Origin: an uncultured Muribaculaceae bacterium
Lineage (GTDB): Bacteria; Bacteroidota; Bacteroidia; Bacteroidales; Muribaculaceae
DNA length: 64,000 nt
Reading direction: 5' to 3'
NCBI GenBank assembly: GCA_905233845.1
Contig: CAJOFH010000004.1
Coordinates: forward strand, 1-64,000
The notes under the pieces were generated by a model. It saw only the letters and a program-made list of their open reading frames with translations. It was not told the DNA's origin and ran no database searches. How positions within the stretch are numbered: the stretch's first letter is position 1; every line of letters begins with the position of its first letter. Below are positions 8,598 through 17,767 of this stretch, one piece after another. Made by a program: the position numbers and the translations under genes.

Positions 8598-9527
8598 ATG
8601 CAGTTCCTGGGCGAGATGATTTCTATTGGCGTGGCGTTCTCATGGACAGCCACCGCACTGCTCAGCGAGATGGGCAGCAAGCGCATGGGCAATGTCACGC
8701 TCAACTTCGTGCGAATGGCCATCACCTTGCTGTTCTCGGCCATATTGTTCTGGATAGTGACAGGCAGCCCATTGCCAGCCCAAGCCAGCAACGAGGCCTA
8801 CCTGTGGATGATGCTCTCAGGACTTGTAGGCTATGTGATAGGTGATTTCTGCCTCTTCCAGTGCTATATCATCATCGGGTCGAAGTTTGGCCAACTATTC
8901 ATGACTCTTGCACCCATCACTGCAGCCATAATGGCATGGTTCACGCTGGGTCAAGAGATAAGACCCACTGCCCTACTCGCTATGGCCGTTACCCTCACAG
9001 GTATCGCCATCACCGTGCTCGGACGCAGCGATCAGGGACACAAATTATCGCTCAAACTGCCGCTCAATGGTGTACTATTTGCCATTGGTGCCGCTGTGTG
9101 CCAGGGTGTGGGGCTCGTGCTCAGCAAGATTGGCATGGACCACTACGAAGCTTCATTGGTTACTCCTTGCGAACCCTGGATTCTGCCTTTCTACGCCAAC
9201 GTGTTCCGATGCATCGCGGGCATCACAGGTTTCACCATCTTGCTCATGTTACGCGAGGGCTTTGCTCCCTTGCGCAAGAATATCACCGACCGCACAAGCA
9301 TGACGGTCGCCACGCTAACCACAATCTTCGGGCCCTTTGTTGGCGTTGGATGCTCACTGCTCGCTGTGCAGTACACCAGCGCAGGCATCGCCAGCACCCT
9401 CATGGCTCTCACTCCCATCATCATCATCCTGCCAGCATGGTGGCTTTTCAAACAGCCCATCACTCTCAAAAGCGTCATTGGCGCCCTAATCTCTGTCACT
9501 GGCGTCTCCCTCTTCTTCCTCCTATAA
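8598..9527 (+). CDS. EamA/DMT-superfamily transporter
   Basis: Two EamA repeats give about ten membrane helices across 309 residues. The first half holds the typical SGLVGYVIGDFCLFQCY segment and the second the LTPIIIILPAWWLFKQPI(T)LKSVIGALI segment that ends most DMT permeases. Family members export amino acids, nucleotide sugars or other metabolites; the substrate is not predictable here. It is translationally close to the CorA-type gene (4 bases apart). Confidence 0.88.
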   Translation: MQFLGEMISIGVAFSWTATALLSEMGSKRMGNVTLNFVRMAITLLFSAILFWIVTGSPLPAQASNEAYLWMMLSGLVGYVIGDFCLFQCYIIIGSKFGQLFMTLAPITAAIMAWFTLGQEIRPTALLAMAVTLTGIAITVLGRSDQGHKLSLKLPLNGVLFAIGAAVCQGVGLVLSKIGMDHYEASLVTPCEPWILPFYANVFRCIAGITGFTILLMLREGFAPLRKNITDRTSMTVATLTTIFGPFVGVGCSLLAVQYTSAGIASTLMALTPIIIILPAWWLFKQPITLKSVIGALISVTGVSLFFLL

Positions 9528-9548
9528 CCAGATTATCAGATGAAAAAG

Positions 9549-9582
9549 GAATTGTGCATTATGAATTGTGCATTATGAATTA
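9549..9582. repeat. GAATTGTGCATTAT tandem repeat, copy A
   Basis: The 14-base unit GAATTGTGCATTAT occurs twice and partly a third time. The same unit is repeated at 17211-17258 before folK. The second unit supplies the TTG of the recF promoter. Confidence 0.75.
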
Positions 9583-9596
9583 TTTTAGTACCTTTG
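9566..9596 (+). promoter_or_regulatory. recF promoter built on a repeat
   Basis: TTG at 9566-9568 (inside the GAATTGTGCATTAT repeat), a 20-base spacer and TACCTTTG at 9589-9596. The recF ATG is only 7 bases after the -7 box, so the transcript would have almost no leader. Confidence 0.65.
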
Positions 9597-9603
9597 CAGT
9601 GCT

Positions 9604-10728
9604 ATGACACTGGAGCAGATTTCCATATTGAACTACAAGAATATCACCGAGGCGCAGTTACAGTTCTCGCCAAAAGTGAACTGCCTTATTGGCAACAACG
9701 GTATGGGAAAAACCAACGTGCTCGACGCAATCTACTACCTGAGCTACTGCAAGAGTTTCACCACCAGCAACGAACACATAGCAGCAATCAAACACGATGC
9801 CGATTTCTTGATGCTCCAAGGCCGATACAGCCGTAAGGGCTCAACCGAGGAAATTGCTTTGAGTGTACAACGTGGCAAGCGCAAGACGGTGAAACGCAAT
9901 GGCAAAGACTACAAGCGGCTGAGCGAGCACATAGGACTGCTTCCTCTGGTAATGATTTCTCCACTCGACTGGGACTTGATACGTGGTGGCAGTGAGGAGC
10001 GTCGTAGGCTTATGGATCAAATCATCTCGCAGGGCAACCGCCAGTATCTCGACGCGCTAATACGCTATAACAAGGCTCTGGAGCAGCGCAACTCCATGAT
10101 AAAGAACGACTACCGCGACCCCTTGCTCTATGAGAGTGTGGAGCAGGTAATGGATGCAACAGCCACCATCATCTACAAAGAACGCCAGCAATGGCTAGAG
10201 GAGTTCTCACCCTACTTCATGCGTTATTATCAGGCCATAGCAGGCGATGCTGAGCAAGTGCGTCTGAGCTATAAGAGTCACTTGGGCGAACTCTCGATGC
10301 AGCAGATTTTCAACGCCAACCGTGACCGTGACCACATCATGGGCTACACCACGCGCGGTGTGCATCGCGACGACATCGACTTGTGGCTCGGCAGCCACTC
10401 CATGCGAAAAACCGGCTCACAAGGTCAGTGCAAGACCTACACCATCGCTTTGCGCCTTGCGCAGTTTGAGTTCCTGAAGAAATACACTGGCACGACTCCC
10501 ATACTGCTCCTAGATGACATCTTCGACAAACTCGACGAGCAACGCGTTGTGAGCATCATCAACGTGGTGAGTAACAGCCAGGACTTCGGGCAAATTTTCA
10601 TCACCGACACCAACCGCACACATCTCGACGAGATAATCTCGATGATGAGCGGCGACTATGCCATGTTTATGGTCGAGAACGGTAACATAACACCCATCGC
10701 CAGCCGTCAGGAGGAGGCAAACCAATGA
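9604..10728 (+). CDS. recF: DNA replication and repair protein RecF
   Basis: An SMC-like ATPase that helps load RecA at gaps. Walker A is GNNGMGKTN near residues 32-40, the ABC-type signature region is GSQGQCKTYTIALRLAQ, and Walker B is ILLLDDIFDKLDEQR; all are intact. Length (374) is normal. The N-terminus MTLEQISILNYKNI matches the family start, which supports the ATG at 9604 despite its closeness to the promoter. It overlaps the next gene by 4 bases (ATGA). Confidence 0.97.
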   Translation: MTLEQISILNYKNITEAQLQFSPKVNCLIGNNGMGKTNVLDAIYYLSYCKSFTTSNEHIAAIKHDADFLMLQGRYSRKGSTEEIALSVQRGKRKTVKRNGKDYKRLSEHIGLLPLVMISPLDWDLIRGGSEERRRLMDQIISQGNRQYLDALIRYNKALEQRNSMIKNDYRDPLLYESVEQVMDATATIIYKERQQWLEEFSPYFMRYYQAIAGDAEQVRLSYKSHLGELSMQQIFNANRDRDHIMGYTTRGVHRDDIDLWLGSHSMRKTGSQGQCKTYTIALRLAQFEFLKKYTGTTPILLLDDIFDKLDEQRVVSIINVVSNSQDFGQIFITDTNRTHLDEIISMMSGDYAMFMVENGNITPIASRQEEANQ

Positions 10729-11015
10729 AACGCACCGAGGCAAAGTCGATAGCCGAAATCATTGGCGACTTCATGCAGCAAGAGGACATCGAAACCGCAG
10801 TTCTCGAACAAAAAGCTCTGAGACTATGGCACCAAGTGGTGGGACCTGGAGTCAACCGCATGACCACCGAACGCTTCGTCGATAACGGAGTAATAACAGT
10901 GAAAATCTCCTCGGCAGCCCTCCGCAACGACCTCATGCTCTCACGCTCCACAATCATCGCTCAGCTCAACCAACTAGTAGGCAAGCCAGTAATAAAAGAA
11001 ATCATCTTCAGGTGA
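10725..11015 (+). CDS. DUF721/DciA-like protein
   Basis: A 96-residue protein of the DUF721 family, with the conserved core (LWHQVVGPGVNRMTTERFVDNGVITVKISSAALRNDL) ending in an INQLVG-type segment. In many bacteria lacking DnaC/DnaI-type loaders, the DUF721 protein DciA helps operate the replicative helicase. Its start overlaps the recF stop (ATGA), a common gene order near bacterial origins. The specific role as helicase operator is inferred from the family, not seen. Confidence 0.85.
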   Translation: MKRTEAKSIAEIIGDFMQQEDIETAVLEQKALRLWHQVVGPGVNRMTTERFVDNGVITVKISSAALRNDLMLSRSTIIAQLNQLVGKPVIKEIIFR

Positions 11016-11058
11016 TTTGGCACTGGAAAGGAAAACCTCCACTAAGAAAGAAATCCAA

Positions 11059-11595
11059 TTAGGAAAAAGTAAGTGTTAATCGCAGAAGTAAGATGTAATC
11101 GGCTAAATCTTTAGGGAAATCTTCAGCTATTCCATCGCCTCTATTTCCCTCATACCATTTTGCATAGGCTACGTTACCTTGAATTCTTACATCCTTCCTA
11201 TAGGAATCATATTTAGGATTATTCATAAGCGAATTAAGCTTTTTTACCCACTTTGGGCTTGCCACAATAACAGTTGTGTACTCTAAATAATCATGACAAA
11301 CAGCATGCCATGGACCATCATCCTCGATTTGCATAACAAACATATCATCATCGTCTGATTTTTCAATTATACGAGCTTCTTCGGGTGATACTATTCTATC
11401 TATTGTTGACATGCCTGAAAGTGTTATCTTCCAAATTTTCACTTTGTTGAAAGACGAACTCTTTCTTCCTTTCTTTACAGTTTGTTTTGGGGCAGCATAA
11501 GTCGCAGCATTTAAAGTATTATTACTAAAGTCAAAAAAAACAACATTCAGAATAATAGTTGCGATAACAAGAAAATACGATATGATTTTTTTCAT
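11059..11595 (-). CDS. Secreted AT-rich hypothetical protein
   Basis: The frame is open to 11670, but the ATG at 11595 starts a clean signal peptide (MKKIISYFLVIATIILNVVFF) and follows a CAAATATA element at 11630. After the leader comes a Lys-rich junction (KQTVKKGRKSS), as in the six-gene array at 805-4627. The mature part has DGPWHAVCHDY, faintly like the GPHAFYYNYCHD of the gene at 4127, so it may be a distant stray member. No known family. AT-rich, between GC-richer neighbours, convergent with the DciA-like gene. Confidence 0.7.
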   Translation of the reverse strand: MKKIISYFLVIATIILNVVFFDFSNNTLNAATYAAPKQTVKKGRKSSSFNKVKIWKITLSGMSTIDRIVSPEEARIIEKSDDDDMFVMQIEDDGPWHAVCHDYLEYTTVIVASPKWVKKLNSLMNNPKYDSYRKDVRIQGNVAYAKWYEGNRGDGIAEDFPKDLADYILLLRLTLTFS

Positions 11596-11629
11596 AATTA
11601 ATCTAGTTTTATGTGTTAGGAATATGTTG

Positions 11630-11637
11630 CAAATATA
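11630..11637 (-). promoter_or_regulatory. Probable -7 element of the gene ending at 11059
   Basis: CAAATATA (TATATTTG on the minus strand), 34 bases before the chosen start at 11595. No clear -33 partner. Confidence 0.45.
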
Positions 11638-11770
11638 GGCAATTTTTATCTTTTGGTAAAACATTTTCAAAGATTACCTTAACAATGAACTTTAGACATA
11701 GTTATTCTGCTTTTTCAAAAAATAATCCCGAAAATGGTTTACTTTCTGCACGAGTCTTGGAGAAAAATCG

Positions 11771-11778
11771 TAACTTTG
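11771..11778 (+). promoter_or_regulatory. -7 element of the thioesterase gene
   Basis: TAACTTTG lies 18 bases before the ATG at 11797. This supports the internal ATG as the start and not the one at 11734, which lies upstream of the promoter element. Confidence 0.55.
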
Positions 11779-11796
11779 CAACACAAATATAACAAT

Positions 11797-12231
11797 ATGG
11801 ACTTTAATATTACTAACCCTTTTCACTGCGAAATTCCTATTCAGTTGCGGTTCAGCGACCTTGACACTCTGGGTCACGTCAACAACTCGGTATATCTCAA
11901 CCTCTTTGACCTGGGCAAGAGCGAATACTTTCAACGTGCCGCTGGTGAACGTCAGGACTGGAACAACGTGAACGTTGTGATTGCAAACATCAACTGCAAC
12001 TTCATTCACCAGACTCTCTTTGACGAACCGCTAGTAGTAAAGACACAGGTTGACCATGTGGGCAACAAGAGCTTCACGGTGCTGCAGGTTCTGCAAAACT
12101 CCGCTACTGGCGAGGTGAAATGTGTGTGTTCGCAAGTGATGGTCTACCTCGACCCTGAGACTCGTACTCCCGCCCCTCTGCCTCAGCATTGGCGCGACTG
12201 CTTCGCCGCCTTCGAGGGTCGTGAGATGTAG
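11797..12231 (+). CDS. Hotdog-fold acyl-CoA thioesterase (4HBT family)
   Basis: The segment LRFSDLDTLGHVNNSVYLNLFD contains the 4-hydroxybenzoyl-CoA thioesterase pattern D-x-D-x-x-GHVNN-x-x-Y, with the catalytic Asp and the GHVNN loop. The 144-residue length suits a single hotdog domain. It presumably hydrolyses an acyl-CoA or acyl-ACP thioester in the cytoplasm; the acyl group is unknown. The upstream Met at 11734 is rejected because a promoter-like TAACTTTG sits between it and the preferred ATG. Confidence 0.88.
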   Translation: MDFNITNPFHCEIPIQLRFSDLDTLGHVNNSVYLNLFDLGKSEYFQRAAGERQDWNNVNVVIANINCNFIHQTLFDEPLVVKTQVDHVGNKSFTVLQVLQNSATGEVKCVCSQVMVYLDPETRTPAPLPQHWRDCFAAFEGREM

Positions 12232-12333
12232 AAACTTCACTGTTTTTTGAGTTATCATTCCTTAATTTTTGCTAAATATTATTAAGTTTTCGGCCACAAT
12301 CAACTAGATTTGATGCTATATCGCTGATTACTA

Positions 12334-12364
12334 TTGCGATTGTGTAGATTTATTACTACCTTTG
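12334..12364 (+). promoter_or_regulatory. Promoter of the rimP-nusA-infB cluster
   Basis: TTG at 12334-12336, a 20-base spacer and TACCTTTG at 12357-12364. The leader to the rimP ATG at 12470 is about 100 bases and contains a hairpin. Confidence 0.7.
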
Positions 12365-12381
12365 CACCGCAATTCCGAACG

Positions 12382-12403
12382 GAGGGGGCTCTGAAGCTTC
12401 CTC
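12382..12403 (+). promoter_or_regulatory. Hairpin in the rimP leader
   Basis: GAGGGGGC and GCTTCCTC can pair (8 bp, two G-U) around a TCTGAA loop, at the start of the rimP leader and followed by a T-rich stretch. It could be an attenuator or just a leader structure; no known riboswitch is recognised. Confidence 0.35.
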
Positions 12404-12469
12404 TATTTTGTTATAATTTGGGAAAAGGCACAAAATGTGGCGCTTGTTCCATTTTCATAAAAATAGGTA

Positions 12470-12934
12470 ATGATTGACAAGAAAGAACTTACAAGTGTGA
12501 TAGATAAAGCCCTTGAGGGCAGCAAGATGTTTCTCGTGAAGCTCACTGTGAGCAACGACAACGTGATTGACGTGCAGCTCGACAGCGTCGAGAGCATCAC
12601 CATCGACGATTGCATCGCAGTAAACGATGCGGTTCACGCAGCCTTTGACCAGGACGTGGAGGACTATGAGCTCACTGTGGGCTCATACAGCCTCACCGAA
12701 CCCTTTTTGGTGCTCAAGCAATATGAGAAAAACCTGGGCGGAGAGGTCGAAGTGCTCACCGCTGACGGCCACAAACTCAAAGGCACTCTCACTAGCGCCA
12801 ATGAGGAGCAATTCACTATCACAGTTTCTACTAAAACCAAAATTGAGGGCAAGAAGCGCCCCGAGATGGTCGATGTGGAGCACTCGTTCAAGTATGACGA
12901 AATAAAGTACACAAAAAATATATTACAGTTTTAA
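12470..12934 (+). CDS. rimP: Ribosome maturation factor RimP
   Basis: RimP assists late assembly of the 30S subunit. The N-terminal domain contains VESITIDDCIAVNDAVHAAFDQ, equivalent to the conserved SxDDCxxxSR region, followed by YELTVGSYSLTEP, which corresponds to the YxLEVSSPGxxRP motif but is diverged, as usual in Bacteroidetes. The C-terminal SH3-like domain ends in DEIKYTKNILQF. Length (154) is typical. The position directly before nusA and infB is the classical rimP-nusA-infB order and makes the call secure. nusA starts 8 bases downstream. Confidence 0.95.
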   Translation: MIDKKELTSVIDKALEGSKMFLVKLTVSNDNVIDVQLDSVESITIDDCIAVNDAVHAAFDQDVEDYELTVGSYSLTEPFLVLKQYEKNLGGEVEVLTADGHKLKGTLTSANEEQFTITVSTKTKIEGKKRPEMVDVEHSFKYDEIKYTKNILQF

Positions 12935-12942
12935 ACACAATT

Positions 12943-14205
12943 ATGGCTAAGAAAGTAGAAACGGTCGATATGGCCGACCAGTTTTCGGAGTTTAAAGAGT
13001 TGAAGAACATCGACAAGACCACTATGATTAGTGTCTTAGAGGAGTCGTTCCGTAGCGTCATTGCCAAGATGTTTGGCACCGACGAGAATTTCGACGTGAT
13101 TATGAACCCCGACAAGGGCGACTGCGAGATTTACCAAAACCTCGAGGTAGTGCCCGACGGCGAAGTTCAGAATCCCAACCAGCAGATAGGGTTGACCGAC
13201 GCTCGCAACGATAAGGAGAGTCCCGACCCTGACTGCGAGATTGGCGAGGAACATACCCGCAAAATCGACTTCGCGAAGTTTGGCCGCCGCGCCATCCTTA
13301 ACCTGCGCCAAACTCTTGCCAGCAAGATTTTGGATTTGCAGAAAGATGCCATCTACAATAAGTTCAAGGACTTAGAGGGCGAACTCGTCATAGGAGAGGT
13401 TTACCAGAGCTGGAAGCGTGAGGCATTGCTGCTCGATGACGAGAAAAACGAGCTCATCTTGCCCAAGGAAAACCAAATTCCTACCGACAACTTCCACAAG
13501 GGTGATACCGTTCGTGCTGTCATCCACAAGGTTGACAACCAGAACAACAACCCCAAAATCATTGTCTCTCGCACAAGCGACCTCTTCCTGCGCCGACTCT
13601 TTGAGCTTGAGGTGCCCGAGATTCACGATGGTCTTATCGTTATCCGTTCCGTTGCCCGCAAGCCAGGAGAGCGCGCTAAGATTGCCGTTGAGAGCTATGA
13701 CGACCGCATCGATCCAGTGGGAGCATGCGTTGGCGTTAAGGGTTCACGCATCCACGGCATTGTGCGCGAACTGCGCAACGAGAACATCGACGTGATTAAC
13801 TACACCAGCGACCCTGTCCTCTTTATCCAGCGTGCTCTTAGCCCTGCCAAGATTACCTCGATTCGCATTGAAGAGGAGAAAAAGCACGCCGAAGTATTCC
13901 TGCGTCCCGACGAGGTGTCACTCGCCATCGGACGTGGCGGCCTCAACATCAAGCTCGCCTCAATGCTCACAGGATACACCATCGACGTTTACCGCGACAT
14001 CGACAACGATGAGGACGACGTTTACCTCGACCGCTTCAACGACGAGATTGACCAGTGGGTTATCGACGCTCTCAAGGGTATAGGTTGCGCTACAGCCAAG
14101 GCTGTTCTCAACACCCCACGTCAGGAACTCGTGGACCGAGCCGACCTTGAGGAAGACACCGTCGACGAGGTGCTGGCTATCCTCAAAGCTGAGTTTGAGG
14201 ATTAA
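12943..14205 (+). CDS. nusA: Transcription termination/antitermination factor NusA
   Basis: NusA binds RNA polymerase and nascent RNA and modulates pausing and termination. The order is an N-terminal RNAP-binding domain, an S1 domain (GELVIGEVYQSWKREALL and following), and KH domains with the hallmark DPVGACVGVKGSRIHGIVREL and LAIGRGGLNIKLASMLTGY. A short acidic C-terminal helix-hairpin region follows. Length 420. It lies between rimP and infB and is probably co-transcribed from the promoter at 12334. Confidence 0.97.
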   Translation: MAKKVETVDMADQFSEFKELKNIDKTTMISVLEESFRSVIAKMFGTDENFDVIMNPDKGDCEIYQNLEVVPDGEVQNPNQQIGLTDARNDKESPDPDCEIGEEHTRKIDFAKFGRRAILNLRQTLASKILDLQKDAIYNKFKDLEGELVIGEVYQSWKREALLLDDEKNELILPKENQIPTDNFHKGDTVRAVIHKVDNQNNNPKIIVSRTSDLFLRRLFELEVPEIHDGLIVIRSVARKPGERAKIAVESYDDRIDPVGACVGVKGSRIHGIVRELRNENIDVINYTSDPVLFIQRALSPAKITSIRIEEEKKHAEVFLRPDEVSLAIGRGGLNIKLASMLTGYTIDVYRDIDNDEDDVYLDRFNDEIDQWVIDALKGIGCATAKAVLNTPRQELVDRADLEEDTVDEVLAILKAEFED

Positions 14206-14279
14206 TATACCTATTCCCTCCTCCACAACTTGCATAAAAGCACAAAACTAAAGAATCATACACTCGTTATTTTTATTCT

Positions 14280-17102
14280 ATGCGCGTAAAATTAAGTAAA
14301 GTAATTAAAGATTTGAATGTTGGCCTTCAAACCATCCAAGACTTCTTCACCAAGAAGAAGATTGAACTGGATGTTACCCCCAACACCAAGATTGATGAGG
14401 ACATTCTGGATATTCTCATCAAGGAATTCAAGCCCGACATGGAGCAAAAGCTCAAGTCGGAATACTTCACCAGCTCTAGGCAAAAGGAAAAAACCAAGCA
14501 AGCCGAAGAGACCAAGCAACCTCAAGAGGTGAAAACCGAAACCGAGTTGAGAAAACCAAAGGTGATTGGTAAAATTGACCTCGACTCTGCCGGGAAACCT
14601 GTTGCTAAAAAAGAGGAACCAGCGACTGAACAACAGCCGGTGGCTCCCGTTATGGCTCAACCACAAGTAAAAGAAAAAGAGCAAGAACAGCCCGCCATTA
14701 AGCCCGAAGTGGAGGCACCCAAGGAGGAACCAAAGCCTGCTGAAGTAAAGGTTGCCGACGACTCTACACAAGAGAGCGAAGAGAGCAAGCACACCCAAAC
14801 CAGCGACGAGAAACAGGAGAATGCCGAGAAGGCTGAGACTTCTGAGGCTCCAGCCGACAATTCCACTGAAATTTTCACCACATCAAAACCAGTTCTCAAG
14901 ACTAACATCAACGTTGTGGGGAAAATCGACCTCTCGGCCATCAACCAGTCGACTCGCCCAAAAAAGAAGACCAAAGAGGAGCGACGTCAAGAACGACTCG
15001 CCAAGGAGAAGGCTCGCCAGACCGAGGACGGCGTGAAGAAGAAACGTCGTCGCATAGGTCGTGAGAAAATCGACATAGAAAAAGCCGCACAGCAAATCCA
15101 GAACAACAGCGGCAGCAACAAGAACGCAAAGAACAAAGATAACGAGAGCAACACAAGCAAGAAGAAAGAGAAAAAGAGCAAGAGGCCACTGCGTCCACAA
15201 ATCAATGAGGAAGACGTGCAGCGTCAGGTGAAGGAGACACTCGCACGACTCACCAACAAGAAGCAGAACATGGGTGCTAAGTGGCGTCGCGAGAAACGCG
15301 AAGCCGTGCGTGAGGAGGAGAGCAAGGAGGCAGCTCTGCAAGCAGCCGAAAAGAAGACTCTCAAACTTACCGAGTTCGTTACTGCCAACGACTTGGCAAT
15401 GATGATGAACGTCCCAATCAACAAGGTTATTGGCACTTGCATGAACTTGGGAGTGATGGTTTCTATCAACCAGCGACTCGATGCCGAGACTATCAACATC
15501 GTGGCCGAAGAGTTTGGCTTCAAAACCGAATATGAGAGCGCCGACGTGGTAGAGGCAATCCACGAGGAAGAGGATAATCCCGAAGATCTCCAGCAGCGTC
15601 CACCAGTAGTCACCGTGATGGGTCACGTTGACCATGGTAAGACTTCGTTGCTCGACTACATACGCAAGAGTAACGTAATCGCTGGCGAGGCTGGTGGTAT
15701 CACTCAGCACATTGGTGCCTATAACGTGAAACTGCCAAACGGTCGTCGCATTACATTCCTCGATACCCCAGGTCACGAGGCGTTCACCGCCATGCGTGCG
15801 CGTGGTGCCAAGGTGACCGACATCGTAATCGTGATTGTGGCTGCCGACGACAACGTCATGCCACAGACCAAGGAGGCGCTCAACCATGCCTCGGCAGCAG
15901 GTGTGCCTATCGTCTTCGCTATCAACAAGATTGATAAAGACGGAGCTAATCCCGAGAAAATCAAAGAGGAGCTCGCCAACATGAACTACCTCGTTGAGGA
16001 CTGGGGAGGAAAATACCAAAGCCAAGACATCTCAGCAAAGAAAGGTATTGGTGTTGAGGAACTCATGGAGAAAGTGCTCCTTGAGGCCGATATGCTCGAC
16101 CTGAAGGCCAATCCCGACCGCAAAGCCACTGGCTCTATCATCGAGTCGTCGCTCGATAAGGGACGTGGTTACATCGCCACAGTGCTCGTCGACAACGGCA
16201 CACTCAAGGTGGGCGACATCGTGCTCGCCGGTACTCACTACGGTAAGGTTAAGGCGATGTTCAACGAGCGCAACCAGCGCATCAAGGAAGCCGGACCTTC
16301 TTCACCAGCTCTGATTTTGGGTCTGAACGGAGCGCCTACAGCAGGCGACAAGTTCAACGTTATGGACACCGACCAAGAGGCGCGTCAAATCGCCAACCGT
16401 CGCGAGCAGCTGCAGCGTGAGCAGACTCAGCGCACTCAGCACCGCCGTACTCTTGAGGACATTGGTCGTCTGCGTGCTCTGGGTGAGTTCCACGAACTCA
16501 ACATCATCGTCAAGGGTGATGTGGACGGCTCTATCGAGGCTTTGGGCGATTCGCTCATCAAGCTCTCTACTCCTGAGGTACAAGTCAACGTCATCCACAA
16601 GGCTGTGGGTGCCATCAGCGAGAGCGACGTAACCCTGGCGGCTGCCAGCGACGCCTATATCATCGGTTTCCAGGTGCGTCCTTCGGCCGATGCCAAGCGC
16701 CTGGCAGCGCAAGAGGGTGTGGACATTCGCATCTACTCTATCATCTACGATGCCATCGAGGAAATCAAGAGCGCCATGGAAGGTATGCTTTCGCCCGACA
16801 TCAAGGAGGAGGTCATTGGCAATGCCGAAATCAAGGATGTATTCCACATCAGCAAGGTGGGAACTATTGCGGGAGCTATTGTAAAGGATGGCAAACTCAA
16901 GCGTGGATGCAAGGTGCGCGTGATTCGCGATGGCATTGTGCGTCACACGGGCACTTTGGCATCGCTCAAGCGCTTCAAGGATGACGCCAAGGAGGTCACT
17001 AATGGCTATGAATGCGGTTTCAGTGTTCAGAGTTTCAACGACCTCGTTGTTGGCGACATTGTAGAGGCCTTCGAGGAAATCGAAGTTCAAAAGACCCTCT
17101 AA
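14280..17102 (+). CDS. infB: Translation initiation factor IF-2
   Basis: A GTPase that brings initiator tRNA to the small ribosomal subunit. The N-terminal IF2_N domain is followed by a low-complexity Lys/Glu/Pro/Gln-rich linker (about residues 70-370). The GTPase core then starts near residue 444 with G1 GHVDHGKT, followed by G3 DTPGHE and G4 NKID, and domains II-IV to the C-terminus. The long charged linker is typical of Bacteroidetes IF-2; total length 940. It follows nusA by 74 bases and has the rare start codon context ATGCGCGTAAAA. Confidence 0.97.
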   Translation: MRVKLSKVIKDLNVGLQTIQDFFTKKKIELDVTPNTKIDEDILDILIKEFKPDMEQKLKSEYFTSSRQKEKTKQAEETKQPQEVKTETELRKPKVIGKIDLDSAGKPVAKKEEPATEQQPVAPVMAQPQVKEKEQEQPAIKPEVEAPKEEPKPAEVKVADDSTQESEESKHTQTSDEKQENAEKAETSEAPADNSTEIFTTSKPVLKTNINVVGKIDLSAINQSTRPKKKTKEERRQERLAKEKARQTEDGVKKKRRRIGREKIDIEKAAQQIQNNSGSNKNAKNKDNESNTSKKKEKKSKRPLRPQINEEDVQRQVKETLARLTNKKQNMGAKWRREKREAVREEESKEAALQAAEKKTLKLTEFVTANDLAMMMNVPINKVIGTCMNLGVMVSINQRLDAETINIVAEEFGFKTEYESADVVEAIHEEEDNPEDLQQRPPVVTVMGHVDHGKTSLLDYIRKSNVIAGEAGGITQHIGAYNVKLPNGRRITFLDTPGHEAFTAMRARGAKVTDIVIVIVAADDNVMPQTKEALNHASAAGVPIVFAINKIDKDGANPEKIKEELANMNYLVEDWGGKYQSQDISAKKGIGVEELMEKVLLEADMLDLKANPDRKATGSIIESSLDKGRGYIATVLVDNGTLKVGDIVLAGTHYGKVKAMFNERNQRIKEAGPSSPALILGLNGAPTAGDKFNVMDTDQEARQIANRREQLQREQTQRTQHRRTLEDIGRLRALGEFHELNIIVKGDVDGSIEALGDSLIKLSTPEVQVNVIHKAVGAISESDVTLAAASDAYIIGFQVRPSADAKRLAAQEGVDIRIYSIIYDAIEEIKSAMEGMLSPDIKEEVIGNAEIKDVFHISKVGTIAGAIVKDGKLKRGCKVRVIRDGIVRHTGTLASLKRFKDDAKEVTNGYECGFSVQSFNDLVVGDIVEAFEEIEVQKTL

Positions 17103-17210
17103 TTTTAGAGTAGAAAGTACGAAGGACGAAGTAGGAATTCAATATCCGCTTTGTCCTTTTTACTTTTCACTAGATTATGAATTATATATAAAAAAGAAGC
17201 TACAACCCCA

Positions 17211-17258
17211 ATTATGCATTGTGCATTATGAATTGTGCATTATGAATTGTGCATTATA
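17211..17258. repeat. GAATTGTGCATTAT tandem repeat, copy B
   Basis: About three and a half imperfect units of the same 14-base repeat seen at 9549-9582, here between infB and folK and just before the folK start. Confidence 0.75.
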
Positions 17259-17275
17259 ATAACCCCAACTTCTAT

Positions 17276-17767
17276 ATGCTCTACTATCTCAATATAGGCT
17301 CTAATCTTGAGGACCGCGAGGGAAACCTCTGGGCGGCCGACCTAAGGCTGTCTTTAGACCTCGGGCTCGTGGTGGCGCGCTCAAGCATCGTTGAGAGCGA
17401 GCCCTGGGGTTTTGAGAGCGAGAATGGCTTTTTGAACATGGGAATAGCTGTCGACAGCCACTACTCCCCTATCGAGGCTCTGAACATAATCCACGACATT
17501 GAGCATGAATTGAACCGTGGGTATAGCCATCGTGACAGCGAGGGCAATTATGTGGACCGACTCGTCGACATCGACATAATGGCGATTGACGATCTCGTTA
17601 TCGACCTGCCAAGCCTGCAAGTGCCTCACCGGCACCTGCCACGTCGTGACTTTTTCCTCAAACCTATGGCTGAACTTGCCCCCACTTGGCAACACCCCAC
17701 ACTGCACCTAACCGCGCAGCAAATGCTCGACAACCTAAATTCCATCAACGCAGCACAGGCCAATTGA
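17276..17767 (+). CDS. folK: 2-amino-4-hydroxy-6-hydroxymethyldihydropteridine diphosphokinase
   Basis: FolK (HPPK) transfers pyrophosphate from ATP in folate synthesis. The N-terminus YYLNIGSNLEDREGNL matches the family G-S-N-x-x-x-R/D-x-x-NL motif. RLVDIDIMAIDDLVI carries the two metal-binding Asp residues (DID), and the PHRHLPRRDFFLKPMAEL segment is the usual C-terminal motif (P-H-x-x-x-x-R-x-F-x-L-x-P). The GTG at 17249 lies inside the repeat, so the ATG at 17276 is preferred. Its last 23 bases overlap the end of the convergent minus-strand gene. Confidence 0.93.
   Translation: MLYYLNIGSNLEDREGNLWAADLRLSLDLGLVVARSSIVESEPWGFESENGFLNMGIAVDSHYSPIEALNIIHDIEHELNRGYSHRDSEGNYVDRLVDIDIMAIDDLVIDLPSLQVPHRHLPRRDFFLKPMAELAPTWQHPTLHLTAQQMLDNLNSINAAQAN

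Noticed and set aside
14883-16025. 380-residue minus-strand frame across infB
   Set aside because: Antisense to the IF-2 linker and GTPase core; no domain seen.
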